61,170 bases of DNA, from contig JAOADJ010000019.1 of the NCBI GenBank assembly GCA_026417375.1, positions 1 to 61,170 of the forward strand. The letters run 5' to 3'. Under the pieces are notes generated by a model. It was given only the letters and a program-made list of their open reading frames with translations. It was not told the DNA's origin and did no database searches. Both the position numbers and the translations under genes were made by a program. This DNA comes from Melioribacteraceae bacterium (GTDB lineage Bacteria; Bacteroidota; Ignavibacteria; Ignavibacteriales; Melioribacteraceae). Below are positions 59,381 to 61,170 of the stretch, piece after piece. How positions within the stretch are numbered: position 1 is the first letter of the stretch; each line of letters starts with the position of its first letter.

Positions 59381-61170
59381 ATGATGAAGAATTAAATAAA
59401 GAGCAACCAAAAGAAGATAATAATGAACTTGAGAATGATTCTAATCAATCTCAGGAAAATGTTCTTCAAAGTTCATCTTCAAATAATGAAAAAGAAATTA
59501 AAAGAAGTTTATTTAGAAAAACTATAAATGCATTTATTCTCACCTTCCTTTTTTTTGTTGTTCTAATTTTAATTTTAATAGGATTCACTCAAACAAAAAC
59601 ATTCAGAAATTTACTACGAGACAAAGTTGTTGAATTAGTTAATAAGGAAATTAATGGAAATTTAAATATCGAAAGGATTGATGGCACTTTAATTACTTCA
59701 ATTTTTCTTCATAATACTTCAATTAATATTGAAAAAGACACTATAATTTTTGCAAAGCAAATAGAAATTAAAACTAGTCCAGTTCAATTATTAGTTAAAA
59801 AAATTTTTATAAGAAAATTTTCAATTCAGGATTTAAAAATAAATTTACTTCAAGATGAAAATGGCAAATGGAATTATGAAAAAATTATAAAACCGAAACC
59901 TGAAGACACAACAAAATCCACTTTCGATTTTATTATTCAGGCTCCCGATATTGAACTTAAAAATATTTCACTTAACAGAAAAACTTTTCAAAACTTAAAT
60001 TCAGAAAAGATATATCAAAATTTAAATGCAGATGATTTACAAATTGATGAATTATTTTTTAATGCTCAGGCTTTTGCTGATATTGAAAACAATAATTATT
60101 TGTTGATTTTAAAAGAACTTTCTTTCAAACCAAATCTTACCCGATTTAATTTAAGATATATTTCCGGAGAGTTTGCAATTACTCCTGATTTTGCAAGTGT
60201 AAACAATTTTTATTTTTTAACTGATAGCAGTGAAATTAAAATCAATGCTCGCATTGATAGTTTGGATTTATTTAGTAATACTAAGTTAAAAGATTTCAGA
60301 GATTATCCTCTTTCAATTGATGTTAAAGCAACGCCATTTAATTTTGATGATCTATCATCATTTATTACAAGCACAGAAATTTTAAAAGGTAATCCAGAAT
60401 TTGAATTAAAAGCTAAAGGGAAATTTGGTGCTTTTAATATTGAAAAAGCCAAGCTGGATTATCGTAATACTCATTTCGATTTTAGCGGACAAATATTAAA
60501 TCTAAACGTGCCTCAAAAACTTTTTATTAAAGCTAAAATTGTAAACACAGATATTGATTACAAAGATATAAATTTTTTAATGCCTTCACTTTCTTTACCT
60601 AATTATGCTAAAATGGTTTTAACCAATGTTAATGTTGAATATGAAGGTGAGCCTACAAATTTTATGACAAAATTTTCTTTAAATGTTGACGATGGAAAAC
60701 TTGAAGGTGAAGCGAAATTAAATTTAAATCTCACACCAATAAATTATGATATAAAACTTTCAACACAAGATTTAAATTTTATTGCTCTAACCGGATTTCC
60801 AACAAAAGTAACATCCAAATTAAATCTTATTGGCAAAGGCACTTCTCCAATGGATTTGCTCACAGATTTGAAATTTAATATAGAAAACTCAACTTTGAAT
60901 AATTATTCAATTAATAAAATAGATGTTGATGGAAAAGCTTACAACAAAAAAATAGATCTGACAATTAAAGGAAATGCTGAAGAATCTATGTCATACATAT
61001 CCGCTAATTTGGAATGGGATAATGATACTATTCCTTATTATTCTATAATTGGTGATATTAAAAATTTAAGTCTCGATAAATTTTTAGATGTTAATGACAA
61101 AAGAACAAATCTCAATCTTTACTTTTCAATTGATGGGAAAAATTTCAACATAGATGAAATGAATTCAAGT
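59377..61170 (+). CDS. TamB/AsmA-like envelope protein (3' end outside window)
   Basis: The frame opens at the ATG overlapping the rfaE2 stop and runs to the last base (598 codons). Residues 1-45 are acidic/polar cytoplasmic, 50-70 form one transmembrane helix (FILTFLFFVVLILILIGF), and the rest is a periplasmic beta-rich repeat (LNIERIDGTLITSIFLHNTSI, FSIQDLKINLLQDENGKWNYEKI) typical of the AsmA-TamB superfamily. TamB moves phospholipids or assembles outer-membrane proteins together with an Omp85 partner. The true C-terminal DUF490 domain lies beyond the window, so TamB versus another AsmA-like member is not settled. Confidence 0.8.
   Translation, partial: MNDEELNKEQPKEDNNELENDSNQSQENVLQSSSSNNEKEIKRSLFRKTINAFILTFLFFVVLILILIGFTQTKTFRNLLRDKVVELVNKEINGNLNIERIDGTLITSIFLHNTSINIEKDTIIFAKQIEIKTSPVQLLVKKIFIRKFSIQDLKINLLQDENGKWNYEKIIKPKPEDTTKSTFDFIIQAPDIELKNISLNRKTFQNLNSEKIYQNLNADDLQIDELFFNAQAFADIENNNYLLILKELSFKPNLTRFNLRYISGEFAITPDFASVNNFYFLTDSSEIKINARIDSLDLFSNTKLKDFRDYPLSIDVKATPFNFDDLSSFITSTEILKGNPEFELKAKGKFGAFNIEKAKLDYRNTHFDFSGQILNLNVPQKLFIKAKIVNTDIDYKDINFLMPSLSLPNYAKMVLTNVNVEYEGEPTNFMTKFSLNVDDGKLEGEAKLNLNLTPINYDIKLSTQDLNFIALTGFPTKVTSKLNLIGKGTSPMDLLTDLKFNIENSTLNNYSINKIDVDGKAYNKKIDLTIKGNAEESMSYISANLEWDNDTIPYYSIIGDIKNLSLDKFLDVNDKRTNLNLYFSIDGKNFNIDEMNSS

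Overview
The window comes from a low-GC (roughly 30 %) Gram-negative chromosome of the Bacteroidetes/Chlorobi superphylum, most likely an Ignavibacteria-type bacterium. Evidence: a fused LpxC-FabZ, a complete Omp85/Skp/Lpx outer-membrane operon, a type IX secretion sorting domain with the NYPNPFNPST signature common in Ignavibacteria, split heptose genes, and -7 boxes of the form TAnnTTTG. No phage, insertion sequence, CRISPR array or helix-turn-helix regulator was seen. Nearly all of the sequence is genic.

Layout. 1-2.8 kb: heat-shock genes Hsp20-DnaK-Hsp20. 2.9-17.5 kb: housekeeping genes, namely two tRNA-Ser, a GAF/ATP-grasp/nucleotidyltransferase fusion, glutamate dehydrogenase, prolyl oligopeptidase, a PAS histidine kinase, an aldehyde dehydrogenase, MtgA, an M14 peptidase, ferritin and L28. 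17.5-25.9 kb: a tryptophan-rich DUF6600-type protein, then a tight five-gene minus-strand operon (Fn3 lipoprotein, hybrid sensor with a decayed ATPase domain, Ogt, YjbQ, MORN/TonB-C protein). 26-35.9 kb: two minus-strand operons that look like a synthase-dependent exopolysaccharide machine: a BcsE-like effector, a TPR/beta-barrel exporter, an SGNH enzyme, a GT2 synthase, a small membrane protein and a degenerate deacetylase. A GH9 glycanase, a fatty-acid hydroxylase, a 30-residue membrane microprotein and a large T9SS-exported Fn3 protein lie upstream of it.

42.4-50.8 kb: a plus-strand envelope operon (uppS, bamA, two skp, lpxD, lpxC-fabZ, lpxA, LipM/LplA-like). 50.9-55.1 kb: a minus-strand tandem array of lipoprotein plus small-barrel pairs. 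55.3-61.2 kb: a U32 protein, ferredoxin, seven-bladed propeller, hldE1/hldE2 and the start of a TamB/AsmA-like gene.

The two most notable observations are these. (1) The lipoprotein pair at 52.0-55.1 kb carries (ATGA)n tetranucleotide tracts inside the signal peptide. One copy (8 units) is in frame. The other (6 units) is out of frame solely because of the repeat number, the signature of a phase-variable contingency locus, and a third unit beside it has decayed. (2) The exopolysaccharide cluster has a KaiC-like protein with Arg in place of the Walker A Lys and a C-terminal domain resembling a degenerate GGDEF. Its two operons and the DUF6600 gene share a TGGCAT-N5-TTGRC element 28-32 nt before their start codons, which suggests a common sigma-54-like regulon.
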